A stretch of 64,000 bases of DNA, taken from contig JAPLAU010000032.1 in NCBI GenBank assembly GCA_026393115.1, positions 62,001 through 126,000 of the forward strand. The letters are read 5' to 3'. The stretch is from Actinomycetota bacterium. Lineage in GTDB: Bacteria > Actinomycetota > Actinomycetes > S36-B12 > CAIYMF01. Position 1 is the stretch's first letter. The number at the start of each line of letters is the position of its first letter. The translations under genes were made by a program, and so were the position numbers. The notes under the pieces were generated by a model. That model had not been told where the DNA came from. It made no database searches and saw only the letters and a list, made by a program, of their open reading frames with translations. Below, piece by piece: positions 1-8,794 of this stretch.

Positions 1-2253
1 GCAGGCAGCGATCGCATCGCGGGTGGCAGTGAGCCACTCGCGCATCACGGTGAAGCCCCGTTCGGCGAATCCTGCCCCACCGGGGTAACCGTCGTGAACG
101 ATCACCGTGGCCATCGACGTATCGGGGTGGTGTGCGGTTGAGAGGCCGCCGATATCCCAGCGATCGCAACCAGCGACGAGGGGGAGCAGCGCGATGGCAG
201 CATGCTCGGCAGCGTGTGCTGCACCAGGCACGTCCTCGGGAGCAAGTTCGGCGGCGTCGAGCACCTGCTGTGGAAGTGTGAACCACACCGCTCGCGTTGC
301 CAGAGTGCGCGCGGGGAGATCAAGTGGTGCGTCGCCGATCACTTCACCGCTGGGGTGACGTCGTCGCAGGTAACCAACGACTTGTGACGTCACTTCCGCT
401 GCGCCGTAGGAAATGGCGACCGGCCCCCATGCGGTTGTGGCGAGCACCTCGCCAAGGCGTGTGTCGCTGAGTTCGCGCGCGTGCGTGGTGTAGTCGACGT
501 TCTCGCGTACGGCATGTGCGACCGCCTCGTCGAGGTCAAGGTTGGTGATGACGTGTGTGAGTCCTTGATGCACGTACACGGCACCCGTGTGCACCTGCAT
601 GTGGGAGGCGGCGGCATCGACGGTTCCGAGTACGCGACCGGTTACTTCCTCAACGATGCGTACGGGGCCTCCGCCGATTCCGCGCAGATCGGCGTAGTCG
701 GTAGCGCGTTCGGTGCGGGTCCAGAACCATCCGGTGGTTCGTGCGCGCAGCCATCCGGTCTGTGTCAATTGCTCGACCACCGGTCGAGCGGCGGGTCCGA
801 ACACTCCGCCGTCGGCGAAGTCGCTTTCAGTCAGAGGAATCTCCGCCGCCGCCGCTAGCAGGTGTGGTGCCATGACGTGGGTGTTGGCCGGATCGAACAC
901 CGTTGCTTCGACGGGGGAGTCGAAAAGTGCCTCGGGGTGCGCCACGAGGTAGGTGTCGAGCGGATCATCGCGCGCGATGAGTACGGCGAGCGAGGGGTCT
1001 CCCGCGCGTCCGGCCCGTCCCATTTGTTGCCACCACGACGCACGAGTACCGGGCCAGCCGGCGGTGAGTACCGCGTCGAGTCCGTGCACGTCGATTCCGA
1101 GTTCGAGGGCCGAGGTCGTGGCGACCCCCAAGAGCGCACCCGATCGCAGGTCTGCTTCCAGTGCCCGCCTTTCCTCGGGTAGGTAGCCGCCGCGGTACGC
1201 GGCCACACGCTGTGGAAGTGAAGGGTCGATCGCCGCGAGCCATTCGCGGGCCATTCCAGCTACCGTCTCGGCGCCTCGACGCGAGCGCACAAATGCGAGA
1301 GTGCGGGTTCCGTTCACGACGAGATCGGTCAAGAGGTCGGCCGTCTCGCTCAGCACACTGCGCCGCACGGGCGCGCCGCCCTCGCCAACGAGGTCGTGCA
1401 GCAGGGGCGGTTCCCAGAGCAAGACGGTGGAGGGTCCGCGTGGAGAGGAGTCGGTCGTGACCTCGGTAACCGGCGCGCCGATGAGTCGCGAGGCTGAAAC
1501 CGCCGGGTCGGCCACCGTGGCTGAGGCGAGGATGAACACGGGGTCAGCACCGTAGGTATGGGCAACCCGCCGCAATCGTCGCAACACATTGCTGACATGA
1601 GCCCCGAAGAGTCCGCGGTAGGCGTGGCACTCGTCGACCACGACATAGCGCAGTGCACGTAGGAACGACGACCAACGCTCGTGGCCCGGAAGAAGTGAGT
1701 GGTGTAACAGGTCGGGATTGGTCAGCAAGTACTGCACGTGCTGACGAATCCAGGCACGCTCGTCGTCGGGAGTGTCACCGTCGTAGGTTGAGGAGCGCAA
1801 CGAGTCAATGCCGAGTCTGCGGAGTGCCTGCCCTTGGTCGTGAGCCAGTGCCTTGGTGGGCGAGAGGTAGAGCACGGTGGAACCGCGGCCGTTCGGTGCT
1901 GAACTCCCTTCGATCACCGCTGTGAGTGTCGGCAAGCCAAAAGCCAGCGATTTGCCGCTGGCCGTACCCGTCGCGACCACCACGTGTTGACCTGCGTGGG
2001 CGAGCTCGGCCACGTCGACTTGATGACGCCACGGTGTGGTGACGCCTCGACGCTGGTAACCCTCGATCAGGGTCGGATGGGCCCACTCGGGCCACTCGGC
2101 GGTTACTGCCTCTCGGGCAGGCAGGTCGACCGAATGCCGGATGCGATCGCCCCGAGTTGCCTGCCAGTCCACTCCGTCATCCTCACTGACAGCGCTGACA
2201 TCGGATAGCTGGGGCAAGAAAACTGCGTCTATGCGTGCTGAGTGTCCCCCCAT
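1..2253 (-). CDS. DEAD/DEAH-box helicase with DUF1998-type C-terminus (MrfA/YprA-like), 3' end outside the window
   Basis: I read this reverse-strand frame directly; it is open from ATG at 2253 to the left edge (751 codons, no stop). The first ~20% contains Walker A (ATGTASGKS) and motif Ia (LYLSPTKALAHDQ). A DECHAYRG motif II, SATVADP motif III, ALELGID and QQMGRAGR motif VI follow, so both RecA-like lobes are complete. The last part read (CDRWDIGG, IVHDGYPGGAGFAE) matches the C-terminal region of DUF1998/MZB helicases, whose zinc-binding cysteines would lie just past the edge. Family members are DNA helicases; Bacillus MrfA acts in mitomycin repair, but a repair role here is inferred. It diverges from the STAS gene, leaving only 30 bases between the two starts. 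Confidence 0.9.
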   Translation of the reverse strand, partial: MGGHSARIDAVFLPQLSDVSAVSEDDGVDWQATRGDRIRHSVDLPAREAVTAEWPEWAHPTLIEGYQRRGVTTPWRHQVDVAELAHAGQHVVVATGTASGKSLAFGLPTLTAVIEGSSAPNGRGSTVLYLSPTKALAHDQGQALRRLGIDSLRSSTYDGDTPDDERAWIRQHVQYLLTNPDLLHHSLLPGHERWSSFLRALRYVVVDECHAYRGLFGAHVSNVLRRLRRVAHTYGADPVFILASATVADPAVSASRLIGAPVTEVTTDSSPRGPSTVLLWEPPLLHDLVGEGGAPVRRSVLSETADLLTDLVVNGTRTLAFVRSRRGAETVAGMAREWLAAIDPSLPQRVAAYRGGYLPEERRALEADLRSGALLGVATTSALELGIDVHGLDAVLTAGWPGTRASWWQQMGRAGRAGDPSLAVLIARDDPLDTYLVAHPEALFDSPVEATVFDPANTHVMAPHLLAAAAEIPLTESDFADGGVFGPAARPVVEQLTQTGWLRARTTGWFWTRTERATDYADLRGIGGGPVRIVEEVTGRVLGTVDAAASHMQVHTGAVYVHQGLTHVITNLDLDEAVAHAVRENVDYTTHARELSDTRLGEVLATTAWGPVAISYGAAEVTSQVVGYLRRRHPSGEVIGDAPLDLPARTLATRAVWFTLPQQVLDAAELAPEDVPGAAHAAEHAAIALLPLVAGCDRWDIGGLSTAHHPDTSMATVIVHDGYPGGAGFAERGFTVMREWLTATRDAIAAC

Positions 2254-2283
2254 GCGGAAAGGGGGTGTGGGAGGGTGGTGCCC

Positions 2284-2640
2284 GTGGATCTTGGGATAAC
2301 AACGTCGCAGTCAGACGACTACACCGTGGTGGCCGTTTCGGGAGAGGTCGACATCTATTCGGCGCCCCAACTCGACGCCGTCCTCAGTGAGTTGATCGCA
2401 GCCGGTCAGGTCGCTCTCGTCGTCGACCTGACCGAGGTCGGCTTCCTGGATTCCACCGGACTCGGCGTGCTCGTCAAGGCGCTCAAGCGCTGTCGTGAGG
2501 CCAACGGATCGGTCGCGGTTGTCACCCAGGGTGAGCGCGTGCTTCGGGTCTTTTCCATCACCGGTCTTGACGCAGTGATTCCCGTTCACCCCACGCTCGC
2601 GGCTGCCCTCGAACCCGCCGGCGGCGACGGCTTCGATTAG
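2284..2640 (+). CDS. STAS-domain anti-sigma factor antagonist (BldG/SpoIIAA-like)
   Basis: A 118-residue single-domain protein. The STAS core includes GEVDIYSAPQLD near the N-terminus and FLDSTGLGVLVKALKR, where the serine of DSTG is the residue phosphorylated in this family. Such proteins bind anti-sigma kinases in their dephosphorylated form and release an alternative sigma factor. I chose the GTG at 2284 because GGGAGGG sits about 8 bases upstream and the protein then starts (M)DLGITTS, as actinobacterial BldG proteins do. GTG starts at 2278 and 2242 are in frame, but 2242 would overlap the divergent helicase start. No partner kinase or sigma gene lies nearby, so the partner is unknown. 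Confidence 0.88.
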   Translation: MDLGITTSQSDDYTVVAVSGEVDIYSAPQLDAVLSELIAAGQVALVVDLTEVGFLDSTGLGVLVKALKRCREANGSVAVVTQGERVLRVFSITGLDAVIPVHPTLAAALEPAGGDGFD

Positions 2641-2796
2641 GCCGGGGTCGCTATCGGCCCCTTGTAGTCCTCCTCATAGGATGACGCTCACGCGCGACCG
2701 GGACTGCCTGTGAGTTCGGGCATTCCCGCCCCATAAATTTTCGCTGCAGTCGCTCCTGCGACTGGGCTCCGGGTGAATGTTGACGAGGAGAATCTT

Positions 2797-5139
2797 GTGA
2801 CGCACGCTCTGTCCGCCATCACGGTGGACCTGACCGGCACTAACTACACGATCGTCGTGGTGGTCGCGTTAATCGCGATTCTCGCGCTCATCGTTGCAGC
2901 CGTCCTGGTACGCCAGGTATTGGCCGCCGACCAAGGCACCGACAGCATGCGCGAAATCGCTGGCGCGGTGCAGGAAGGCGCGGCGGCTTACTTGGCTCGG
3001 CAGTTCAAGACTCTCGCCGTCTTCGGCGTGATTGTCTTCTTCGTCCTCTTCCTCCTCCCCGCCGAAACCACAAGCGAGAAGATCGGTCGCTCGATCTTCT
3101 TCGTGGTTGGTGCGGTCTTCTCCGGAATTACCGGTTATGTCGGCATGTGGCTCGCCGTTCGAGCCAACGTGCGCGTTGCCGCCGCAGCCCGCGAGGGTGG
3201 CGAGCAGAAAGCCATGAAGATTGCCTTCCGTACCGGTGGCGTGGCGGGCATGTTCACCGTCGGCCTCGGTCTGCTGGGTGCCTCGATCGTGGTGCTTATC
3301 TACAAGGGCGACGCCCCCAAGGTTCTTGAAGGCTTCGGCTTCGGTGCCGCACTGCTCGCGATGTTCATGCGTGTTGGTGGCGGTATCTTCACCAAGGCCG
3401 CTGACGTCGGCGCCGACCTCGTCGGCAAGGTCGAGCAGGGCATTCCCGAAGACGACCCCCGCAACGCTGCCACCATTGCCGACAACGTCGGTGACAACGT
3501 CGGTGACTGTGCCGGTATGGCAGCCGACCTCTTCGAGTCGTACGCCGTCACCCTGGTCGCGGCTCTGATCCTCGGAAAGGTCGCCTTCGGTGACCTCGGC
3601 CTCGTCTACCCACTGGTGGTTCCGGCCATCGGTGTTCTCACCGCGATCGTCGGCATCTTCGCGGTATCGCCGCGCAAGGGTGACCGCTCAGGTATGAGCG
3701 CCATCAACCGAGGCTTCTTCATCTCGGCGATCATCTCCGCAGTGCTCGTCACCATCGCCACCTTCGTCATCCTGCCTGACAACATCACGCGGTTCGTGGG
3801 TGTCGACGTTCCGTCGCTGGGCATCATTGGCGCCGTCGACTCGTTCAACCCGCGCTTCCTTGCAATCGGTGCGGTGTTGATCGGAATCATCTTGGCGGCC
3901 GCAATTCAGCAGCTCACCGGCTACTTCACTGAGACCAACCGCCGCCCTGTCGACGACGTTGCCAAGTCGTCACTCACCGGTCCGGCCACGGTCATCCTCG
4001 CCGGTGTTGCCATCGGTCTTGAGTCGGCCGTGTACTCGGCACTGCTCATCGGTGCCGCCGTCTACGCCGCGTTCCTACTCGGTGGCGGTTCGGTCACGCT
4101 CTCGCTGTTCGCCATCGCGCTCGCCGGTACCGGCCTGCTCACGACGGTCGGCGTCATCGTGGCCATGGACACCTTCGGCCCGGTTTCCGACAACGCGCAG
4201 GGCATCGCCGAGATGTCCGGCGATGTGCACGGTGAAGGCGCTCAGGTTCTCACCAACCTTGACGCCGTTGGTAACACCACCAAGGCCATCACCAAGGGAA
4301 TCGCGATCGCGACCGCTGTTCTGGCGGCCACGGCGCTGTACGGAGCTTTCCGCGACGCTGTGCTGCAGGCAACCGGTTCGGCGCAGGATGCGCTCAACTC
4401 GCTGACACTGCAGGACGCTCTGCAGTACGCGGGCATCCTCGACGTGTCGAACCCGCGCAACCTGGTCGGCTTGATCATCGGTGCGGCCGTGGTGTTCTTC
4501 TTCTCAGGGCTGGCCATCAACGCGGTGTCACGCGCGGCCGGTGCTGTGATCTTCGAGGTGCGTCGCCAGTTCCGCGAGCACCCCGGAATCATGGAAGGCA
4601 CCGAGAAGCCCGAGTACGGCAAGGTGGTCGACATCGTCACGCGCGACTCGCTGCGTGAACTTGCCACCCCGGGCCTGCTCGCCATTCTCGCCCCCATCGC
4701 CGTCGGCTTCGGCCTCGGAATCGGCGCGCTCGGCTGCTACCTCGCTGGCACGATTGCAACCGGTGTTCTGATGGCCGTGTTCCTGTCGAACTCCGGTGGT
4801 GCGTGGGACAACGCCAAGAAGTTCGTCGAGGACGGTCACTTCGGAGGTAAGGGTTCGTCAGCACACGAGGCCACCGTCATTGGTGACACCGTGGGTGACC
4901 CCTTCAAGGACACCGCTGGCCCGGCCATCAACCCGCTGATCAAGGTCATGAACCTCGTGGCCCTGCTGGTGGCTCCCGCGGTCGTGGCGTTGTCGATCGG
5001 AACCACGGCCAACACCGCCTTGCGGATGGCGATCTCGGCAGGGGCCATCCTGATCATCGTCATCTCAGTGATCATCTCCAAGCGTCGCCCGATCGCAGTC
5101 GGCGATATGCCGAGCGAGGAGACGGTCGACGCGGCCTAG
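2797..5139 (+). CDS. hppA: Membrane-bound proton-translocating pyrophosphatase, K+-independent type
   Basis: A 780-residue polytopic membrane protein that couples pyrophosphate hydrolysis to ion export. Signature segments include EGAAAYLARQFKT near the N-terminus, DVGADLVGKVEQGIPEDDPR, DNVGDNVGDCAGMAADLFES (about residues 228-250) and ATVIGDTVGDPFKDTAGPA near the C-terminus, which carry the Mg-PPi-binding aspartates. The K+-dependence site reads GNTTKA (about residue 491); a lysine there is the known mark of K+-independent proton pumps, while K+-dependent ones have alanine. I chose GTG 2797 rather than GTG 2773 because GAGGAG lies 6 bases upstream of it. A strong hairpin at 5151-5189 follows the stop. 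Confidence 0.97.
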   Translation: MTHALSAITVDLTGTNYTIVVVVALIAILALIVAAVLVRQVLAADQGTDSMREIAGAVQEGAAAYLARQFKTLAVFGVIVFFVLFLLPAETTSEKIGRSIFFVVGAVFSGITGYVGMWLAVRANVRVAAAAREGGEQKAMKIAFRTGGVAGMFTVGLGLLGASIVVLIYKGDAPKVLEGFGFGAALLAMFMRVGGGIFTKAADVGADLVGKVEQGIPEDDPRNAATIADNVGDNVGDCAGMAADLFESYAVTLVAALILGKVAFGDLGLVYPLVVPAIGVLTAIVGIFAVSPRKGDRSGMSAINRGFFISAIISAVLVTIATFVILPDNITRFVGVDVPSLGIIGAVDSFNPRFLAIGAVLIGIILAAAIQQLTGYFTETNRRPVDDVAKSSLTGPATVILAGVAIGLESAVYSALLIGAAVYAAFLLGGGSVTLSLFAIALAGTGLLTTVGVIVAMDTFGPVSDNAQGIAEMSGDVHGEGAQVLTNLDAVGNTTKAITKGIAIATAVLAATALYGAFRDAVLQATGSAQDALNSLTLQDALQYAGILDVSNPRNLVGLIIGAAVVFFFSGLAINAVSRAAGAVIFEVRRQFREHPGIMEGTEKPEYGKVVDIVTRDSLRELATPGLLAILAPIAVGFGLGIGALGCYLAGTIATGVLMAVFLSNSGGAWDNAKKFVEDGHFGGKGSSAHEATVIGDTVGDPFKDTAGPAINPLIKVMNLVALLVAPAVVALSIGTTANTALRMAISAGAILIIVISVIISKRRPIAVGDMPSEETVDAA

Positions 5140-5150
5140 TTCGAGACAGT

Positions 5151-5189
5151 CCACGAGGGCGGATGGGGGCAACCCCGCCGCCCTCGTGG
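5151..5189 (+). terminator. Hairpin terminator after hppA
   Basis: A 12-bp perfect stem (5151-5162 with 5178-5189) whose loop holds a further GGGG/CCCC pairing. It begins 11 bases after the hppA stop. Only a short CTTT follows, so this is a strong hairpin with a weak U-tract, common in high-GC actinobacteria. Confidence 0.75.
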
Positions 5190-5255
5190 CTTTCCGGGGC
5201 GTGGGAATGTGTCGAGAAAGTGCGTTCTGAGACACGCCCGAGAGTGATTCTGGTC

Positions 5256-5276
5256 ACCCCCTACGAAGTAGGGGGT
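5256..5276 (+). promoter_or_regulatory. Nine-bp inverted repeat in the topA upstream region
   Basis: ACCCCCTAC (5256-5264) and its exact complement GTAGGGGGT (5268-5276) are separated by only three bases. The repeat lies 15 bases upstream of a TTGACA hexamer (5291-5296) that could be a -35 element for topA; a CAGACT at 5316-5321 is a loose -10 match with long spacing. The position suggests an operator more than a terminator, because the stronger hairpin at 5151 already serves hppA. The binding protein is unknown. Confidence 0.4.
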
Positions 5277-5363
5277 GGGTCGGTGCGGATTTGACACACC
5301 GGGGGGTGGCAGGGTCAGACTCCAGAACGTTTGACCATTTATCTACCCGGGAGGCATCACCTC

Positions 5364-8147
5364 ATGGCATCGAAGTCCGGCAGCGCCCCGCGGCGTCTGG
5401 TCATCGTCGAATCTCCGGCGAAGGCCAAGACAATTGCGGGGTATCTCGGTGAGGGCTATGAGGTCGAGGCGAGCGTCGGCCACATTCGCGACTTGGCGAC
5501 CAAGAAGGAAATGCCGGCCGCGGTGGCCGGTGAGACGTGGGCGCGCTACGGAGTGAACGTAGATGACGGTTTCGTTGCTTACTACGTGGTGCACCCCAGC
5601 AAGCGTAAGAAGGTCGCCGAACTCAAAGCGGCGCTGAAGAATGCCGACGAGCTCATCCTGGCTACTGATGAGGACCGCGAGGGTGAAGCGATTGCCTGGC
5701 ATTTGCTCGAGGTGCTCGAGCCCAAGGTGCCGGTTCGCCGCATGGTGTTCAACGAAATCACCAAGGAAGCTATTCAGCAGGCCGCCGAGAACACCCGCGA
5801 CCTCGACATGGATCTCGTTGATGCGCAGGAAGGCCGACGCATCATCGACCGGCTCTACGGCTGGGATGTCTCGGAAGTGTTGTGGCGCAAGATTGGTGCC
5901 TCGGCCAAGTCGGCCGGACGCGTGCAGTCGGTTGCGGTTCGCATGGTGGTCGAGCGCGAGCGAGAGCGCATCGCCTTCCGCACCGCGTCATACGCCGACA
6001 TCAAGGGTGTGTTTGATCCCGAGCGTTTCGCCGCGAAGTTGGTCTCAGTCGATGGCCGCCGCATCGCATCCGGTGGTGACTTCGACGATCTCGGTCAACT
6101 GAAGTCGGCCGACATCCTTCAACTCGATGAACCCACCGCGACTGCACTCGCTGAGGCCCTCGCTGATGCCAACTTCACTGTCTTGTCGGTGCAGGAGAAG
6201 CCGGGTAGTCAAAAGCCCAAGGCGCCATTCATCACCTCGACGCTTCAGCAGGAGGCGTCCGGTAAGTTCCGCTGGGATTCCAAGCACACGATGCGCGTTG
6301 CCCAAGGTCTTTACGAGCGCGGTTACATCACGTATATGCGTACCGATTCGGTGTCGTTGTCGAGCACGGCGTTGGCGGCCGCACGATCGCAAGCTCGCAC
6401 GCTGTACGGCGCCGATTTCGTTCCGGAGAAGCCGCGTCCCTACGCCGGCAAGGTGAAGAACGCGCAGGAGGCACATGAAGCGATTCGCCCCTCCGGCGAC
6501 ACCTTCCGCACTCCTGCTGAGGTCAGTCGCGAACTGTCAGGTGATGACTTCAAGTTGTACGACTTGATCTGGAAGCGCACGGTCGCTTCGCAGATGGTTG
6601 ACGCTCGCACGTCCAGCACGACAATTCGCATGGGTGCCACGGCGCGCGATGGCCGCTCGGTTGAGTTCACCGCGTCAGGCACCGTCATCTTGTTCCCCGG
6701 ATTCCTCGCCGCGTACGACATCAGTGGCGACGACGACCAGAACGACGACGACGCGGGGCGTTTGCCGCAGGTAGTGGCGGGCGACGCGGTGACCGCGTTG
6801 AGCCTAGAAGCCGTCGGTCACTCAACCAAACCGCCGGCCCGGTACACCGAGGCAAGCTTGATCAAGGTATTGGAAGAGCGTGGCATCGGACGCCCGTCAA
6901 CGTACGCGTCGATCATGTCGACGATTCTCGACCGTGGCTACGTCTACAAGAAGGGCTCGGCGCTGGTTCCGACCTGGGTGGCGTTTGCCATTAACCGGTT
7001 GATGGAAGAGCATTTCGAGTCGCTGGTCGATTATGGATTTACCGCTCGCATGGAAGAGCGTCTCGACATCGTGTCGCGCGGCGAGGCTGCGCGTAACGAA
7101 CCGCTGGAAGCCTTCTACCGGGGCAGTGAAACAGCCAGCTTTGTCGGGTTGCTCTCGCTACTTGCGGGGGCCACCGATATTGATCCGCGCGAACTCTCCG
7201 CGTTTCCTGTCGACGGAAGCGACGCGATCCTGCGCGTAGGCCGCTACGGCCCCTACCTCGATCGCGATGGTGTGCGCGCCAACGTTCCCGATGACATCGC
7301 ACCCGATGAGCTCACCGCTGCGATGGTCGACGAGTTGTTCGCTCGCCCCAGTGGTGAGCGCGAGCTCGGCGCCGATCCTGAGTCAGGTCGCGAGATCGTG
7401 GCCAAGGCTGGCCGCTACGGCCCGTACGTTACCGAGGTGCTCGGCGACGACGTTCCGACAAAGGGAAAGAAAGCAGTTAAGCCACGCACCGCGTCGCTGC
7501 TGTCGACCATGAGCCTTGACACCATCACCCTCGACGATGCGCTGCGGTTGATGTCCCTGCCGCGCGTGGTGGGCCATGACCCGGCAGACGGCGCCGAGAT
7601 TCGCTCGCAGAACGGTCGCTACGGCCCGTACCTCACCAAGACCGGCGAGACGTCCAGCGACACGCGCAGCCTCGAGAGCGAAGAGCAGATCTTCGCGGTC
7701 ACGCTCGATGAAGCACTCGCGATCTTTGCGCAGCCCAAGGTTCGCCGAGGCCAACGCGCGGCAGCTCAACCGCTGAGTGTGGTCGGAGTTGATCCCGTGA
7801 GCGGTGGCCAGGTCACTTTACGCGACGGACGCTTTGGTCCGTATGTGACCGATGGAATATCCAACGCCTCGCTGCGGTCAGGTGACGACCCGCTCACGAT
7901 CACTCCTGAGCGCGCCTACGAGCTACTGGCCGACCGCCGTGAGCGTGAGCCGGTCAAGCGCGGCCGCAAGAAGGCGGCGGCCAAGAAGACCGCAGCCAAG
8001 AAGACCACAACGAAGAAGGCGGCGGCGAAGAAGACCACCGCCAAGAAGGCTCCGGCGAAGAAGGCCGCAGCGAAGAAGGCTGCGGCCAAGAAGACCGCCG
8101 TGACCGTTGCTTCGGCCGAAGCGTTGGAGCCCGTGGCCTCGTCGTGA
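5364..8147 (+). CDS. topA: DNA topoisomerase I (type IA) with lysine-rich C-terminal tail
   Basis: A 927-residue type IA topoisomerase that relaxes negative supercoils. The Toprim domain holds VIVESPAKAKTI (about residues 14-25) and the acidic DEDREGEAIAWHL (about residue 100). The catalytic tyrosine is in YITYMRTDS (about residue 323). No zinc-finger cysteines are seen; the C-terminus carries four repeats of the GRYGPYL type (the last GRFGPYV), then a tail of about 50 residues made of AAKK units, the known DNA-binding tail of actinobacterial TopA. ATG 5364 was chosen because GGGAGG lies 9 bases upstream; an upstream in-frame start at 5331 has no such site. The tmk gene follows after 20 bases. 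Confidence 0.97.
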   Translation: MASKSGSAPRRLVIVESPAKAKTIAGYLGEGYEVEASVGHIRDLATKKEMPAAVAGETWARYGVNVDDGFVAYYVVHPSKRKKVAELKAALKNADELILATDEDREGEAIAWHLLEVLEPKVPVRRMVFNEITKEAIQQAAENTRDLDMDLVDAQEGRRIIDRLYGWDVSEVLWRKIGASAKSAGRVQSVAVRMVVERERERIAFRTASYADIKGVFDPERFAAKLVSVDGRRIASGGDFDDLGQLKSADILQLDEPTATALAEALADANFTVLSVQEKPGSQKPKAPFITSTLQQEASGKFRWDSKHTMRVAQGLYERGYITYMRTDSVSLSSTALAAARSQARTLYGADFVPEKPRPYAGKVKNAQEAHEAIRPSGDTFRTPAEVSRELSGDDFKLYDLIWKRTVASQMVDARTSSTTIRMGATARDGRSVEFTASGTVILFPGFLAAYDISGDDDQNDDDAGRLPQVVAGDAVTALSLEAVGHSTKPPARYTEASLIKVLEERGIGRPSTYASIMSTILDRGYVYKKGSALVPTWVAFAINRLMEEHFESLVDYGFTARMEERLDIVSRGEAARNEPLEAFYRGSETASFVGLLSLLAGATDIDPRELSAFPVDGSDAILRVGRYGPYLDRDGVRANVPDDIAPDELTAAMVDELFARPSGERELGADPESGREIVAKAGRYGPYVTEVLGDDVPTKGKKAVKPRTASLLSTMSLDTITLDDALRLMSLPRVVGHDPADGAEIRSQNGRYGPYLTKTGETSSDTRSLESEEQIFAVTLDEALAIFAQPKVRRGQRAAAQPLSVVGVDPVSGGQVTLRDGRFGPYVTDGISNASLRSGDDPLTITPERAYELLADRREREPVKRGRKKAAAKKTAAKKTTTKKAAAKKTTAKKAPAKKAAAKKAAAKKTAVTVASAEALEPVASS

Positions 8148-8167
8148 CTACGGCGTAGGCTCACCCC

Positions 8168-8794
8168 ATGGAACGTGGCCTGTTCATCGCCTTCGAGGGT
8201 GGCGAGGGAGCGGGCAAAAGCACGCAGTCTGCCCTGCTCGCCGATCATTTGCGCGAGCGTGGCCGCGATGTGACGCTCACCCGCGAACCCGGTGGAGCAC
8301 CTGCTTCCGAGGCTATCCGTGGTGTGCTGCTTGATCGGGCTTTCGAAGGAATGTCACCTCGCGCAGAGGCGCTTCTTTTCGCAGCGGCGCGGGCTGAGCA
8401 TGTACACCGCACGATCCGGCCGGCGCTCGATAGTGGCACCGACGTCATCACCGATCGCTACATCGATTCCTCGATCGCCTACCAAGGGGTGTCGCGAGCG
8501 TTGGGCGTTGATGTGGTCGAGGAACTGAGTCTGTGGGCCACCGAAGACCTGCTACCCGACATCACTGTGCTTCTCGATGTGAATCCTCACCTCGGACTCA
8601 CACGCACGGGCGAGCCCGACCGGATGGAGTCCGAGCCACTGGAGTTTCATCTGCGAGTCAGGCAGGGGTTTCTCAATCTCGCCGAGCGGGCGCCGCATCG
8701 TTACTTGGTGATCAGCGCCGATGGAACTCCCGAGAGCATCGCGGCCATCATCGCTTCCGGGGTCGACTCGCTGCTCGACGGAGACGCGGCATGA
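8168..8794 (+). CDS. tmk: dTMP kinase
   Basis: A 208-residue thymidylate kinase that phosphorylates dTMP to dTDP. It shows the P-loop FEGGEGAGKSTQ at residues 9-20, the EPGG segment that contacts the substrate, and the DRYIDSSIAYQG motif (about residues 97-108). Length fits the bacterial family. Its stop overlaps the start of holB by four bases (ATGA at 8791-8794), indicating translational coupling. The tmk-holB pair after topA is a common actinobacterial arrangement. Confidence 0.96.
   Translation: MERGLFIAFEGGEGAGKSTQSALLADHLRERGRDVTLTREPGGAPASEAIRGVLLDRAFEGMSPRAEALLFAAARAEHVHRTIRPALDSGTDVITDRYIDSSIAYQGVSRALGVDVVEELSLWATEDLLPDITVLLDVNPHLGLTRTGEPDRMESEPLEFHLRVRQGFLNLAERAPHRYLVISADGTPESIAAIIASGVDSLLDGDAA

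Noticed and set aside
7970-8105. Lysine-rich AAKK repeats as a frameshift or repeat artefact
   Set aside because: This tail is a known feature of actinobacterial TopA and is in frame to a normal stop.
8533-8790. Upstream extension of holB
   Set aside because: It lies inside tmk in another frame, is Arg/His-rich and lacks a ribosome site; ATG 8791 overlaps the tmk stop as expected.
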